Below, one piece after another: positions 1 through 15,839 of a stretch of DNA of 64,000 nt. Both the position numbers and the translations under genes were made by a program. Source of the stretch: Chrysomallon squamiferum. Lineage: Eukaryota; Mollusca; Gastropoda; Neomphalida; Peltospiridae. Every line of letters starts with the position of its first letter. The stretch's first letter is position 1. The notes beneath the pieces are model-generated. The model worked only from the letters and a program-made list of their open reading frames with translations. It did not search any database and was not told where the DNA came from. The stretch is from NCBI GenBank assembly GCA_012295275.1, contig CM022667.1, forward strand, positions 15,710,805 through 15,774,804. Direction: 5' to 3'.

Positions 1-808
1 TATGACAGGAGTTTGAGAGAAATTTTCTCAAATTTCAGACACTTTCTACTGTTATGTTGTAACACTATTGCTTTAACTGGATGTGACGATTCTGTTGTAT
101 GTTTCCTGGTGTAATAATAAATGAAATTAAGTTTTAAATTGTAATAGATTTGCTAGTTCAGTGTGGATGAATGGATGGATGGATGACTGTAGGTACGAAT
201 TTATGTATAGCTCTAGATTTGTATGTATGTATGTATTTATGTGCGTATATATCTGTTTCTGTATATGTATGCATGTGTTTGTATGGGTGCATGTATGTAG
301 GCATATAAATTCATATAGATGTATATAAATGAATATATATACAAATAACACGAATAATACTAATACTAATAAATCATTTGATTACTTTGTATTTGTATGA
401 AGCCAGCTTCGTTTCATTAACGAATCAAACAAGGCAGCGAACTCTGATGTCAAACGTGTATTTATTATCCGTCTTACTGCACAAAAGAGTTACATTCCGG
501 TAATTAATTGGCGGCAACGAGATGTCAAAGGTTATTCCCAAATTGTTTGGCTTCCTGAATCCCATAGATCATTGCATAATTCATCTTTTCAGAAAGAAAC
601 AACTGAGTAACAGTTGTACTCTGATGAGCTGAAATAAATGCAACAAAAACTAACAAACAACAAAAAAAAATTAAAATGTCGAATCGACAGTGACTGATGT
701 CTTGCGACCCAAGAGTCTGTCTTTGTACATTCAAACTTAGATCGATGAACGGCATATAAATCACAATTAAGCAAATTTCTTTTTTCTTTTAAACCTTTCC
801 CCCCCCAC

Positions 809-846
<38 letters not shown>

Positions 847-1340
847 AAAAGGAAAAGGAAAAAGAAAAACCAAAGAAAACAACTGATTTTTTGATAAATT
901 TGGTTTCAATGGTTTTGAAAATGATCGATGACACGATGACAAATTGTCGGGGTAACACAAAGTCGAATATTAATTTATTTTAAAGGTTAAAGATGGACAT
1001 CGAAACATTTTTTTTTTCTTTCTAATATTTATCTCTGACAACAAATCATTACACATTTGTTATGCCCACGTGGGTGATGCAGTTCTGTTTGTATCATTTG
1101 TACTTGTTTTGTTTATCGATACTTCTTTTCTTTCTTTTAAATTTGTTCTTGTCATTGTTGATATCATTGTTACATTGTTACTGCGATTGTTATTTTTATT
1201 AATAATACTGTTATTACTAGCGTTATTACTATTTTTATGATTTTGGTTAGAGTTGTTACTGTCACTGCTACAACTACTACTGTTACTTCAACAACGACTA
1301 TTATTATTACTGCCTTCTTCTTACAAATTTACAAAAAATA
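1..1340. other. No gene seen
   Basis: AT-rich sequence with ATGT-type repeats (170-350), a C-run plus poly(A) (800-844) followed by GGAAAA units to about 870, and short triplet runs near 1190-1310. No splice-supported exon. Confidence 0.6.
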
Positions 1341-1369
1341 AAATACATTTATTAACTAATTTCATTCAG

Positions 1370-2205
1370 TATGGTATCTCCATACGTGTATTTTATATAA
1401 GTTTTCATTATTCATTCAATATCCTGTCTATAGACATGTATTTATAATTAACTTTCATATTTGTTCTTTAACGCAATTCATCATCTTATCTACAGATGCA
1501 TATTTAAGAAAATATTTAATTATTAAAACTCTAATTATATTCATCATCTTAACTATAGACGTATTGATAATAATCTTTCATTAGTCAATTGTCAATTCAA
1601 TTAATTCAGATATAGACCTGCAGTTATAATGATCTTTCGTTATTCTGTCTTTATTTCAGTTAATTCAATATCCAATCTATAGATATGTATTTATAATAAA
1701 CCTTTCAATATTCAGTCTTTAATTTGATTCATTCAATAAACAATCATATTCAGTTTTTAATTCAGTTCTTTCAGTTTCCTATCTATTGACATGTATTTAT
1801 AATATACTTTTATTATTCAGTCTTTAATTATATTAATTCACCATCCTATCCGCGGACCTGTATCTATGATAATATTTCACTATTCAGTATTTAATTAAAT
1901 TCATTCAGTATCGTATTTTTGTTATAAACACATTACTCAAGCTTCAAATCGATTCATTCAATTAAGTTTCATTATTCAATCTTTAGGTCGATTCATTTAA
2001 TACCCTTTCTATAGACATGTATTAAAAACAAACTTTCATTACTCATTAATTCAATTAATTCAGTATCCTATTTATAATAAATGTTCATTGTTTAATTCAA
2101 TTAATTCAGTATCCTATTTATAATAAATGTTCATTGTTTAACTCAATTAATTCACTACCGTATCCACATAAATGTATTTATAATAAACTTTCGGTTATCA
2201 GTTTA
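1370..2205. repeat. Diverged minisatellite, period about 61 bp
   Basis: About 13 imperfect units built on ATGTATTTATAATAAACTTT, then CATTATTCAGTCTTTAATTC, then AATTCAGTATCCTATCTAT. Recognisable unit starts include 1435, 1497, 1558, 1619 and 1684. Divergence between units is high, so the array is old. Confidence 0.75.
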
Positions 2206-2540
2206 AACGGTAGTAAACTGCAAAACGTCTAACGGACACAAACGGAGACTGTTAATGTTAGGCAAAAGGAAGGGATAAGCTTCAGACGAGTCTTTAATGT
2301 CCGTCCGCATTAGGAGATCGCCAGTCCAACGTACAACGATTCAATTGACTTGGAACAATTCCGTTTGCCCCGACTGACACTCGGGTCAGATTCGTGAATA
2401 GTAAATCAGGACTAGCTAGTCGGAGTAATTTCCGGATCTGGTGGTCTTGCAATGAAGTGAAGCGGCGTCAGGATACAAGGAGCTGCAGTGTTTTGCTGCA
2501 CTCAACATCCTTGCTGTAGCAGCATCGTCGTGTCTGTGTC
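2206..2540. other. Low-copy GC-richer patch
   Basis: Contains CpGs and no simple repeat, unlike both flanks. No protein or splice-site pair is recognised. It could be a regulatory patch or an untranslated exon. Confidence 0.3.
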
Positions 2541-2575
2541 TTAGATTGGTTTGCATATATTAAAAAGAATAGTCT

Positions 2576-2576
<1 letters not shown>

Positions 2577-2615
<39 letters not shown>

Positions 2616-2712
2616 ATATAAATATATGTATGTATGTATGTATATATGTATGTATGTATGCACGAATATTATGTATGTGATTATGTATGTATTATGTATG
2701 TTGTGTGTATGT
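2577..2712. repeat. (GT)n then (ATGT)n microsatellite
   Basis: (GT)n at 2577-2612 followed by imperfect ATGT units. Further (GT)n runs lie at 2925-2967 and 3266-3290. Confidence 0.9.
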
Positions 2713-2923
2713 ACGTATTTACAGATTATATAGTTTTGCTTTTAAGAATTATATAAAAATACAGATCTATGCTTTTTTTTATTAATTATAATATGAGCTG
2801 TTATTATATTATACTGTCATTATAAAATTGGTTTAAAAGAAAATAATATACTTTTTTGTGAAGGAAATATATTAAATGAATATTTTACATTATCTGCACA
2901 GTTTGTTTTCTCTCTTTCTGTAG

Positions 2924-2969
<46 letters not shown>

Positions 2970-4080
2970 TTGAGTGCATTTATATATTTTTCTCTAAATG
3001 ACGTGAAAAAAAGAAAGAATGAAAGAACCACATCAAATATAGCTACACTTTTTCACAAAATTCTAAGTCATGATTTCTTTATTATTAGCTACTGATGTTT
3101 GTTTGAAGTGCTTGTACATTATTTATTTATTCCTGTAAACAGAAACAACTTTGTCATACAAGAAAACATACTGTACATTTCATGAAATTGTTAAAACAAA
3201 CAGTGGCTGGTAATTTTTAATACGTTACGTAACGTAAATCTGTATTCATTTTAATGTCTAAAATATGTGTGTGTGTGTGTGTGTGTGTGCGTCTATTTGC
3301 GCCTGTTTGAGTTTGAATGTGTGCGTATGTGTGTGGACATATCTAACTTTCTTAATAACATATTTAACTTTTTAACTCTACGAAGAACAATATTACTGTT
3401 AGTCTTTAAAAAACAAAAAAAAAAAAAAAAAAAACCCAAACATGTTCATATTTCTTTAAAACATCTTTTTTTTTTTCTGTTATTTTATATTTATGTACAA
3501 AATTTTACAAATATCCTTTCCGAATGAACATTTTATCCATTAAGTATTTTGTTTCATCCTAATCCTATGATATTTCTCACTATTCTATTACTAACACAAA
3601 TATTATTTAGTCAGTCAGACAGACAGATATGTCGTATTATGATATTGGCTATACCATCTGTATTAATGGTTTTGCCATTTTATGTGAAGTGTCTTATTTT
3701 CTACAATAACATAAAATGTTTCACTTTAGTACCTTGTTTAATCGATTTTCGGCATTATATTTACTCCTTTAATACTTTTAAACATCCTTTTAAATTCTTT
3801 AATTTTAAAACAGTGTGAATAAATGTAGTTTTATATTTCTTTATACTGCCTGCGTTACACCGTATGTGTAAATTAACGACAAAAGAAATTTAGTTTTATA
3901 TTTAGAATGTAATTCCGAGAGCTCGACACGTTTCTCTTTTCGTTATTATCTTCGTGTAAGATGGAAGTAATTTAACTTGAGATGGGAAAACGTTGCAGAG
4001 TCCATTGTCAGAAGACATTTACAACGATTCCCTAGAGAGACCAGCGTATCAGAATGGAATCAGCAACAATGTCAAATTAG
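2713..4080. other. No gene seen
   Basis: AT-rich, with GT runs and poly(A)/poly(T) tracts (3413-3435, 3467-3477). The open frames at 3267-3527 and 3549-3818 look compositional. Confidence 0.5.
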
Positions 4081-4084
4081 CGTC

Positions 4085-5950
4085 TGATGAACCGTACAGC
4101 GGTAAAACGTTCCGTTATAGCGCGTCAGTAGTAGCAGTGACGGTAAAATGTATCAATATTTTCCGTCGGTAGACGTACTTCGGTAAAATGTGTCATTTAA
4201 TAACCGTCAGTAATAATACAGCATTTTCCGCCAGTAACCGTATAGTGTTAACAGGCACGGGTAAAATGTACCAGTATATTTCCGTCAAAAATCGTAAAGC
4301 CATAAAATATACGAGCATTTTCCGCTAATAATCGTACAATGGAAAAACGTAAAACGTACCAGTGTTTTCGGTCAACAGCTGCACAGTTATTAAAGTGTAC
4401 GAACATTTTATTACGTCATAACATGACAGTAACGTGCATCATAACCGTACGTCACAGTTAAGAGTAACGCTGCGCTGTGTGTTACCAATAAATGTATACA
4501 GCAAAAAACAACTCCAGTAAAATACATTAATAATCGTATAACGTCAAATATCTCCAATATTAAATGTCAACACAGAACTAAAGCAGTAAATTGTACCAAT
4601 AAAGAATGTCAATATTTATCATATAATGATAAAGTGTACCAATATTGTTCGTCAATATCTAAGAGTAAAATCTGTGCAAATAAAACACGTTAAAATCGTA
4701 TAATGTTAACGTTAAAGTCAATATTAAAGTGTTGATATTAATTTGCAGTACAGTGGCAAAGCGTATAAATATTATATCAATAGTAAAACTGCATCAGTAA
4801 ACGTATAGCTGCAAAAAGGATATTAGTAATAAAACGTAAATAATCGCTCAAAGTGTTCCAATAATTTATTAACATCAATATTAACAGTACAGAGTTAAAC
4901 TGTACAGTTATATACGGTCAGTGTTAACTGTATAATGTAAAAATGTATAGAGACTATAAATTGATATTACCATACAGCGGTAAGCGTACAAATACTATAA
5001 ATAAAATAACAGTTCAAGAGCAAAATATACCAATAATATATTTATTTTGCATATACCTAAATATATCACAACTGTTTATATACAAAGAAAAGGAAAGAAA
5101 AAGAAAGAAAGAAAGAAAGAAAGAAAAAAGAATCAAGGTCATTTTTAGTTGATATTAAGCATGCAGCTGTAAGTGTACAAATATAACAAAGAGAATAACA
5201 ATCAGTGGGCACAATGTACAAACGATACATTATTATACACATCTGTATTAGCCACAGAGCGGTTAAGTGTACCACAACTGTTATTTAAACAATCAAAGAC
5301 ATTATAAGTTGATATTACTATACAGCGGGAAGCGTGCAAATATTATAAATCAAATAACAATTTAAGAGCAAAATATATAAATAATATATTATTTTGCATA
5401 TCAATATTAACCAAAAAACAAACAAACCGTGAAGTGTACCATAATTTGTTTAAAAAAGAAATAAAAAAAGGTTTCAAAGATATAAATATTATAAATCAAA
5501 TTAAAATTTAAGAGCAAAATGTACCAACAATACGTTAATATGAACACAAGTATTAGCCCTAAAGTGTTAATGTGTATCGTTGCTGTTTATCAAAATCAAC
5601 AACGACCATCAAACAAAACAATAACAACAAAACCGCAACGACATTATAAGCTGATACTAACCATGCATCATCGGTAAGTGTACAAATATCATCAATCAAA
5701 TAACAATGTACGAACAACACCATTATTACACACACGTGTACCAGCCACGTAGGAGTGGAGTGTACAATAACTGTTGATTATAAAGCAATGATACACATTA
5801 CAAAACATCGGTGTATCAATAACACATGTCAATACAGCGGTAATTTACTGTCAGTTAAAAAAAACGGAGATTAATATACATCACGTTAAACCTTGATAGG
5901 GGCACAGCAGCAAAGTGTTGTCGTTATAATTCGTTAAAATATGAACATGC
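4085..5950. repeat. Very diverged minisatellite, period about 40-43 bp
   Basis: Units resemble GTAAAATGTACCAATATTTT, then CCGTCAATAACCGTACAGCG. They are clearest from 4100 to 4450 and decay to AGTGTACCAATA and CAGTGGTAAGTGTACAAATA forms through 5850. An (AAAG)n run (5086-5130) is inserted. It is one of the longest non-simple repeat features of the left half. Confidence 0.7.
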
Positions 5951-6385
5951 AGCTGCTAATGCGGATCGGTGACACTGATCAATAATCGCTTTGCTTGTTC
6001 ATTAATAAGAACAACGTGGGAGAGACTACGTCCTCCTCCGCGTTCATTTACGATGTACGTGTCGCTTTTATTTGTAAATATAATTGTATTATGTTTCTCT
6101 GCACTGTAACTTCACAGTGTATGAGAATAACGCCATTGTCATTTTCACTGTCTTAGCGTCAGGGTGTATCAAAGTTGACAGTACTGATTCAGTTAACAAT
6201 GTTAACTGTAATATACAAAATACACTACTCTTTATATATTATATTACTTTTTCATGAAAATGTATTATTTTATAAGATAATTTCCTTTTATTTTTCATTT
6301 TTTCTCTTTCTATTTATGAGTGTATTTTGTTCTCCTTTCATCTTAAACCCTCTCACCTCTTTGTAAACCACTCATTTCTTTGTAA
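5951..6385. other. No gene seen
   Basis: Mixed AT-rich sequence with no recognisable exon or repeat. Confidence 0.5.
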
Positions 6386-8785
<2,400 letters not shown>

Positions 8786-8789
8786 GTGA

Positions 8790-9340
8790 GTCATAGAGAG
8801 ACACACAGACAGACAACAGACAGAGAGAGATACACAAATACATATGCATAACAAAAACGTCAGTAAAACAGATATTCCCCCTCTTTCCTACTAACTGCAT
8901 AAACCCCATCTAGATCTTTTTAATTCAGTTCAAACCTCCACATCACCTGCATCACTCACCTCTTTTCAAGTATCTGTTTACTGCCCTAGACAATTGCTGC
9001 CTTTGCACTGTTTTACAACTCAGTAATAAAACAACAGGCTGAGAAAAGCTGGCTGCGTCGTATCTGGTATTTCCAAATTAATACGAGAGTTCTGCCTTTG
9101 TCACTATTGATTTAGTAATGATGTTGTAGTCCAGGTTTTCGTTTATGTTTCGAGTTATGTCTTTTGTTATAGACTGACTATTGATTGCGATTCCGTTAAA
9201 ACTACTCTAATTGTTTAAATCCTTGGCTCGTTTTCTAAGAAACTGATTTCTTTCCCTTTCTTTTTTTTTTTTTAATTTTTAATCTCAAGAACTTGAATTA
9301 TTTGGAATGCTTTCGTTCTATACATTTTTTTTATAAATGA
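8790..9340. other. No gene seen
   Basis: Low-copy sequence without recognisable coding or splice structure. Confidence 0.4.
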
Positions 9341-9345
9341 TTTGG

Positions 9346-9346
<1 letters not shown>

Positions 9347-9407
<61 letters not shown>

Positions 9408-9446
9408 AAATAGTTGCAGGAGTAACAATATTATTATTATTATTAT

Positions 9447-9478
<32 letters not shown>

Positions 9479-9480
9479 AT
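9347..9480. repeat. (ATT)n and (AGT)n triplet runs
   Basis: ATT at 9347-9406 and 9429-9448, then AGT to 9478. Confidence 0.9.
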
Positions 9481-9509
9481 AATTATAATAATTAGTAATA
9501 GTAATATTA

Positions 9510-9990
9510 AGCTATTTGAAAAGTGCTTGATAATACTGAAATGCTTAGTAATATTTAACGTTTTGGATAATACCTAAATGTTGGCAATACTGAAGTGATC
9601 AGAAATATTGTTTTATTTGATAATAATGAAGTGTTTGTCAATACTGAACTGTTTGATGTGTTTAGTAATATTTAACCATTTGAAATAATGACACGTTTTG
9701 TAATATTTAACAATTTGAAATAATGACATGTTTAGTCATATTTGACAATTTGAAATAATGACATGTTTAGTAATATTTAACAATTTGAAATAATGACATG
9801 TTTAGTAATATTTAACAATTTGAAATAGTGACACGTTTAGTAATATTTAACAATTTGATAATAACGTTTTTAGTAATATTTAACAATTTGGGAATAATGA
9901 GGTGTTTAGTAATATTTAACGATTTCATAATAATGACGTCTTTAATCATATTTAACGATTTGATAACAGAGAAATGCATGACAATACTAA
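9510..9990. repeat. Minisatellite, period about 38 bp
   Basis: Units of TTTAGTAATATTTAACAATT plus TGAAATAATGACATG. The central units (9665-9860) are close to identical and the outer ones diverged, which suggests expansion from the middle. Confidence 0.85.
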
Positions 9991-10237
9991 ATGCATGATG
10001 CTTGTGATCAATACAGAACTTGTAGATAATTCATCTCGATCAATTTAATCAACATCAAACAGCTTCATGGGTCCAAAGATAAGGACAGTGTTTTATAATA
10101 TTCTAAGGACTGACTGGAAATGTTAACGTAGAATTATAAATGGCAACAATGGGATCGAGTCCCTGTGTCTGAATGTGTGACAATGGATAAATGAAGCAAA
10201 GAATGAATAAATAAAAAATATGAATGATATATCTGTA

Positions 10238-10372
10238 TCTATATTTCTATTTATATCTATCTATCTATATATCTATATTTCTATTTATATCTATCTATCT
10301 ATATATCTATCTATCTGTCTGACTGTCTCTCTGTCTGTATGTCTGTCTGTATATTTGTCTATATGTGTGTGT
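10238..10372. repeat. (ATCT)n/(GTCT)n microsatellite
   Basis: Imperfect ATCT units grading into CTGT units. Confidence 0.9.
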
Positions 10373-10379
10373 GTTACAC

Positions 10380-11141
10380 GTCTGAATTTGTGCTTCCGTC
10401 CTTTAGAGTGTTAACAGAACCATTCTATGACGTACACACTTCACTCAAAACAAATATTACCAGATATTTCAGAAAAATAACACACGTAACCCAAATAAAT
10501 ATACTGACTGATTCTACGAGGCTTCAGTTTCATATTCTTTGTTTTTAATGAGGCTTGCAATATATGTATCCGAATTGCATTTAAAAATCAGACCGTTTTT
10601 ATAATGGACATTAAGTCTGAGTTTTGAATTTGAATATACTTATATATAGATAATTATCAGCAGAACTAACATCCCTGGATTGTTTTCTGTATGTTCTTAA
10701 CGAAAAAAGAATTTACACCAAAATAACCTGTATGACGATTTGAAGCTTCCTAAGATGGATTAGTTTTGTGATGCAGTTTTAAACAAGCCATTGTGTAACT
10801 GATGCCAACTAATGAGCTGATAAACAGCCTACGGTCTACATAATTTTAAAATAATGATGGCATCTTTAAAGAGATTCTCGAAACGACCGACCGCTCTAAG
10901 TACAAATTCAAGAAGCTATTTTTGTCAATTATTTTAAGAAAACTAATTATACACGAATTTCATCGTTAGCCATTTTAAAGCCTGAGCAGAAGGCTGTTTT
11001 CAAAATATTATTGTAGAAAAGACCGTTATCGAAACGAACTTCAATGGAATCCATTTCTGCAAACGTGCGTATGATAAGAAACCATTTGCTTTGTTATGCC
11101 TCGCCTCTTCTATTTGACTCATTTCACGCATTCATTTGGTA

Positions 11142-11191
<50 letters not shown>

Positions 11192-11480
11192 AAAGAGAGA
11201 GATAAAAGGAACATCAACGAATCTAAACAGTTGAGAACACGTAACACAAAAGGTTAATCGCGCAGGACGAGGCAGAAAATCTACCACTTCGACGACATGA
11301 TTTGGTCAAAAGCATAGTTCAGTCCAGAAACTGGTCTCGCGTGTATCTGCTGAAGACGCGCAATTTGCATGTATGACAGCTTAACGCCTCAGCGTAGACA
11401 GTTCGCCAATAAGCGCGTGACATTTTTCTCAGTCATGCATTACCCACAGAGCATCGCACGCAAACAAAAATGGAACTTAC
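10380..11480. other. Low-copy sequence, no gene identified
   Basis: Mostly non-repetitive apart from (GA)n at 11149-11187. I see no recognisable protein segment. Confidence 0.4.
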
Positions 11481-12075
11481 CGTCTGCTGTATCAGTTGGC
11501 GAAAATTCCTCTTCTGCTGCGAGGCTGATGATGAGTGAGAGAGAGAGAAAAGCAAAACAAAATAAAACAAAACAAAAAAAACACACACCTCCTTCAAAAA
11601 TTAGAAAGTAACTCCTGTGCCGACAACGTTAAAACTCCGTTTTCGGTTTATAAGACAACCGTTGTTTAACACACACAACTTGTTCGATGTTGCTACTCGC
11701 TAGGCTCACAGCAGAAACACTGTTTATATCAAATTAAGAAAATTTGATTTCTATCCACTGGTGCTGTTTGAACCGCCAGTACAGCTTTCGTGCGTCGATC
11801 GATTTCTGCTCTCGCTCATATCCAAACGTTTAAAGTAATGCAATTCCACTGTACTGAGAGTTCTGCCATAATGCAGACAGACGTCGATTCCGTCCGAAAA
11901 GGCACTTCGGAGATACTCGGTGCTCGCAGATTAGGCGCGAAACATTTCGGAATCTTACGTCGGTCTAGAAACCGTTCGTGTCCTTCCGACCAGTTCGGAA
12001 ATCGTCGGATAAGTTCGAGTTTCTGGTTATTGCTATTAACAAGCGGTGCCTTGGTCCGAGTTGACATTTAATAAA
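11481..12075 (-). promoter_or_regulatory. CpG-containing patch with a strong minus-strand donor (possible first exon)
   Basis: On the minus strand GCAGACG|GTAAGT (exon end 11481) is a near-ideal donor, and the upstream sequence to about 12070 is richer in CpG than its surroundings. No ATG-led frame reaches the donor, so any exon would be 5' UTR. No downstream coding exon is found between 1 and 11480. The overlapping open frames on both strands at 11790-12071 are not recognised. Confidence 0.25.
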
Positions 12076-12109
12076 CTTTCGTTGCAGGGAAGAAAAGAAA
12101 TCAATTGAT

Positions 12110-12771
12110 CCTCTTATTCTTCAATTATGAAAGGATGAGCATGAACAACGTTGGTATTAGGTTTCAATTTCCTTTTTACAGTAACCCCTAATCACGCTCT
12201 TCAATATCTGTTGCAAGTTCTGTTATTTTCCGGGACTGTTTATATTACACGAATTTACACGTACATAAACATGCACATAAACACATTCGCACATAGATAT
12301 AATATGCTTGCACAAAGAGATTGTATAACAGAATAAACATACACAGATACATATGTGCAAGAAGAGAAAAAGAGACAGACAAGCCTTAATGTTATATTCA
12401 TGAAGAAAAACACAGAAAGAAAGAAAAGTACAAAAAAAGAAAAAAAAAAATAGAATAACAATAACGAAACAAAAACCCCAGTAATATTAACAGAAAGAGA
12501 GAATGAAAGTTTTCGAATGTATGTTAGAGATCGAATTTTTTTCAGCAAGTTTAAGTACATAGAACACTTTTTTTTATTTATTATGTTTTGGTTACGTTAT
12601 ATGTTTAATTGTTTTTGCATTTAGATTCAGATGTATTATCCTTAATTAAATTTATATATTTATTCTACTTTGATTTATTGATTTATATCATTTAAATGAA
12701 AGAGAGATAGAAAAAAAGAAAGATTATTCTAGTTCATTTTACTGATTTTATATACGTGTTTAAGGTACAGC

Positions 12772-12858
<87 letters not shown>

Positions 12859-13130
12859 TCAGTGCCATTTATTTATCATTAGAGTACAAAACAGACAACT
12901 AAAATAGGCGAAACAAAAACAAGAAAAACAGTTTCTGAAATACACCAGCATTCTATTTCTTTATATTGATGCCAGATCGGATTTGTTTTTCTTCTTATTT
13001 CTATATATATAATTTTTTTTTATTTCTTCCTTCTCTTTCACTCATTTTTAAAGAATTTTTCCTTTCCACTTTTTATTATTATTTTCTTCTTTCTTTTCCT
13101 TTATTCTTATCTTTCAACCGCTATCACTAC
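12110..13130. other. No gene seen; (AC)n run
   Basis: AT-rich, with (AC)n at 12775-12856. Confidence 0.5.
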
Positions 13131-13140
13131 TAGTGACTGT

Positions 13141-13155
13141 CTTCTTTTTCTTCTT

Positions 13156-13253
<98 letters not shown>

Positions 13254-13310
13254 TTTTATTTTATTTTAGTTTATTTTATTTTGTTTGTTTATTTTATTTT
13301 ATTTTATTAT
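13141..13310. repeat. (CTT)n(ATT)n(ATTT)n compound run
   Basis: CTT to about 13183, ATT to 13217, then ATTT units. Confidence 0.9.
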
Positions 13311-13369
13311 TTTCTTCTTCTGCTGCTTTCTATGCTTTCAAAATACATTCTTTAGCAACATAAAAGGCT

Positions 13370-13790
13370 AGGGCTAAAAAGTTGTAACACAATTCTAAAA
13401 CCTATGACGTCAGACGTTCTTTCATACCCAGCACAAAGAGGGGCTAAAACGCGGACGGTTTTATTTGCAGAATAAACGAACACGTTACGCTTGCGCTAAA
13501 CTGAACAGCGTTAACCGGATGTAAGACTTTATTGATCAAAATAATCGAAAATAAAAATACATAAAATACAGTAACACAGAAACAGGAGTATGTGAAGAAA
13601 AGGGCGTATTCCACCGTGCTACAGAAGGTTAAAGTAATTATATCAAATTGCTGAGTGTTGTTTCAAAAGATACGTTCTGAAATTATGACCGCTGGTTAAC
13701 GATTTCGCCTGTAAGGGATTGTCTGCCAGTTATAAATAATTCATTGGCCACGTTTGTCTGACGTCATGTAACATTGCGTGAGGGAGTGGG
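13370..13790. other. Low-copy patch with two CRE palindromes
   Basis: TGACGTCA at 13405-13412 and 13759-13766. No coding exon recognised. Confidence 0.35.
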
Positions 13791-13794
13791 GGGT

Positions 13795-13968
13795 ATGTAT
13801 GTACGTATAGGTGTAATGATGTATGAATGGCTGGATGGCGTGAAGGACGAATGGATGGGGTCATGTATGTATTTATTGTATATAATGTTCTGTGTAGGAA
13901 TGCATGTATATATATGTACATATGTATGTGTGTGTGTGTGTGTGTGTGTGTACATATATACATGCGAC

Positions 13969-14024
<56 letters not shown>

Positions 14025-14060
14025 ATGTAACTGTGTGTATATTTCTATATGTATGTAGAT
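13795..14060. repeat. (ATGT)n, (GT)n and (AT)n cluster
   Basis: GT at 13926-13952, AT at 13970-14017, imperfect ATGT around them. Confidence 0.9.
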
Positions 14061-14593
14061 GTTTGTTTGTATGCATCTGTACGTACATTCGTAGATGGTC
14101 GGTGGATATATCGTATGTATAATCGAAACTGACGTAATGGTCACCTATGCAGAACGACCACCTAGCTATAACGTCACCGCAAATCCACACACAAAGTATT
14201 AACCTCTTTAATTGACCGGAACAGAACCAGTAGTACCTGCCACTATCTTTCATTAAGACCCCACCCCCCACCCCCAAAAAACTCGTTGACTAAGCCGCTA
14301 TAACGGTCACAACATTTCAAACATTTGCAAATTCCATTGAAAAACACACAAACATTCATTAACATCTCGGACACAATGTAACAGCCCTCTAGTGAAGTGT
14401 TTCGCCTGGGTCTGTATAGTAGTATGTGTATAATAGTATGTGTATAATAGTATGTGCATGTCGGTTCTGTATCTACATCTACGTGTCCCATGTGGTTTTT
14501 TTAGGTGTTTTCTTTATGAATATTGCTTGCATAATTATGCATATGTTATGCATATTTTTCACTAGTAGTGTCTACATGCATGTGTGTGTTTCT

Positions 14594-14594
<1 letters not shown>

Positions 14595-14635
<41 letters not shown>
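14595..14635. repeat. (GT)n microsatellite
   Basis: Almost perfect GT run, followed by poly(T) tracts to 14730. Confidence 0.9.
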
Positions 14636-14636
<1 letters not shown>

Positions 14637-14904
14637 TGTTTTTGTGTGTTTGTCTTTCAAAACATTTTTTTTTTTTTTTCTGTAATGCTTTTATTCATGT
14701 TTTTCTTTTTTTTTTATTTTTTTTTTTTAATTTCGTTTTCTTGTTTCAGTCCTAAATTAGTTAATTAATTTTCCATTTTCCCCCCTAAAAAACGTGATTC
14801 CTAAGAGGATTTCGTGTGTTGCACTTTCAACAGATACGCTGTACCTGTGTATTGATTTTTGTATTAACGTGTGTGAGCACTGAAAACAGACATTAAAAAA
14901 ATAC

Positions 14905-14906
<2 letters not shown>

Positions 14907-14989
<83 letters not shown>
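14907..14989. repeat. (GA)n microsatellite
   Basis: Perfect GA run of about 82 bp. Confidence 0.95.
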
Positions 14990-14992
<3 letters not shown>

Positions 14993-15404
14993 TTATAAAC
15001 GAAACAAAAGAGCAAAACCATACAAATATGAAGTAAAAGATTTAAAAAAAAAATTTCGAAGAAAGTGAAAGAAAATATTAATTAAATTCTTCACATTACT
15101 TTACAAATCTTATTTATAGATGTGGTTTTAATCTAGATTTAAGTTTTTTTTTTCTTAACATAAAACATAATTACTAGCTGTTGACTGTCGATGTAACAAC
15201 TTTCGTAGAATATAAAATGGTGCGTGTATGTGTATGTATATTTCAATAAATGTGTGAAATAGAATTATGCATATCTAATGATGTAAATGTGCATGCATAG
15301 ATACATGCACATACACACATACATACAAGCATGCTATATATATATATACATACGCACTTACATAGAATAATTACAGTAGTTGTGATAACAACAATAACAA
15401 CAAC

Positions 15405-15415
15405 AACAACAACAC

Positions 15416-15449
<34 letters not shown>

Positions 15450-15450
15450 G
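15405..15450. repeat. (AAC)n/(AAT)n run
   Basis: AAC units then AAT units. Confidence 0.9.
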
Positions 15451-15717
15451 GTGTAGGACACGAACGCAATTCGTTTTAATTATCTAAAATTTAACTGAAG
15501 TTTGATGTACGCCTGGTGATTTTCTTTTTATAGAAAAGATATTAAATAGCTGGTTAGCAGTATGTATATAATTCAAAACAGAGTCTGCATAACCTCTCTC
15601 ATTTACGATATCGCTCGGAGACTAATATCTTCAATTATTGTAATAATTGATAAAATGAAAAGTACACGAGGGGTAAAGAAATATTCAGGAAAGGGTCAAA
15701 GAGATAATGGGAAGGAT

Positions 15718-15836
<119 letters not shown>

Positions 15837-15839
15837 AGA

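Noticed and set aside
11790-12071. Overlapping open frames on both strands
   Set aside because: Neither has a recognisable domain; the overlap on both strands fits GC-richer non-coding sequence.
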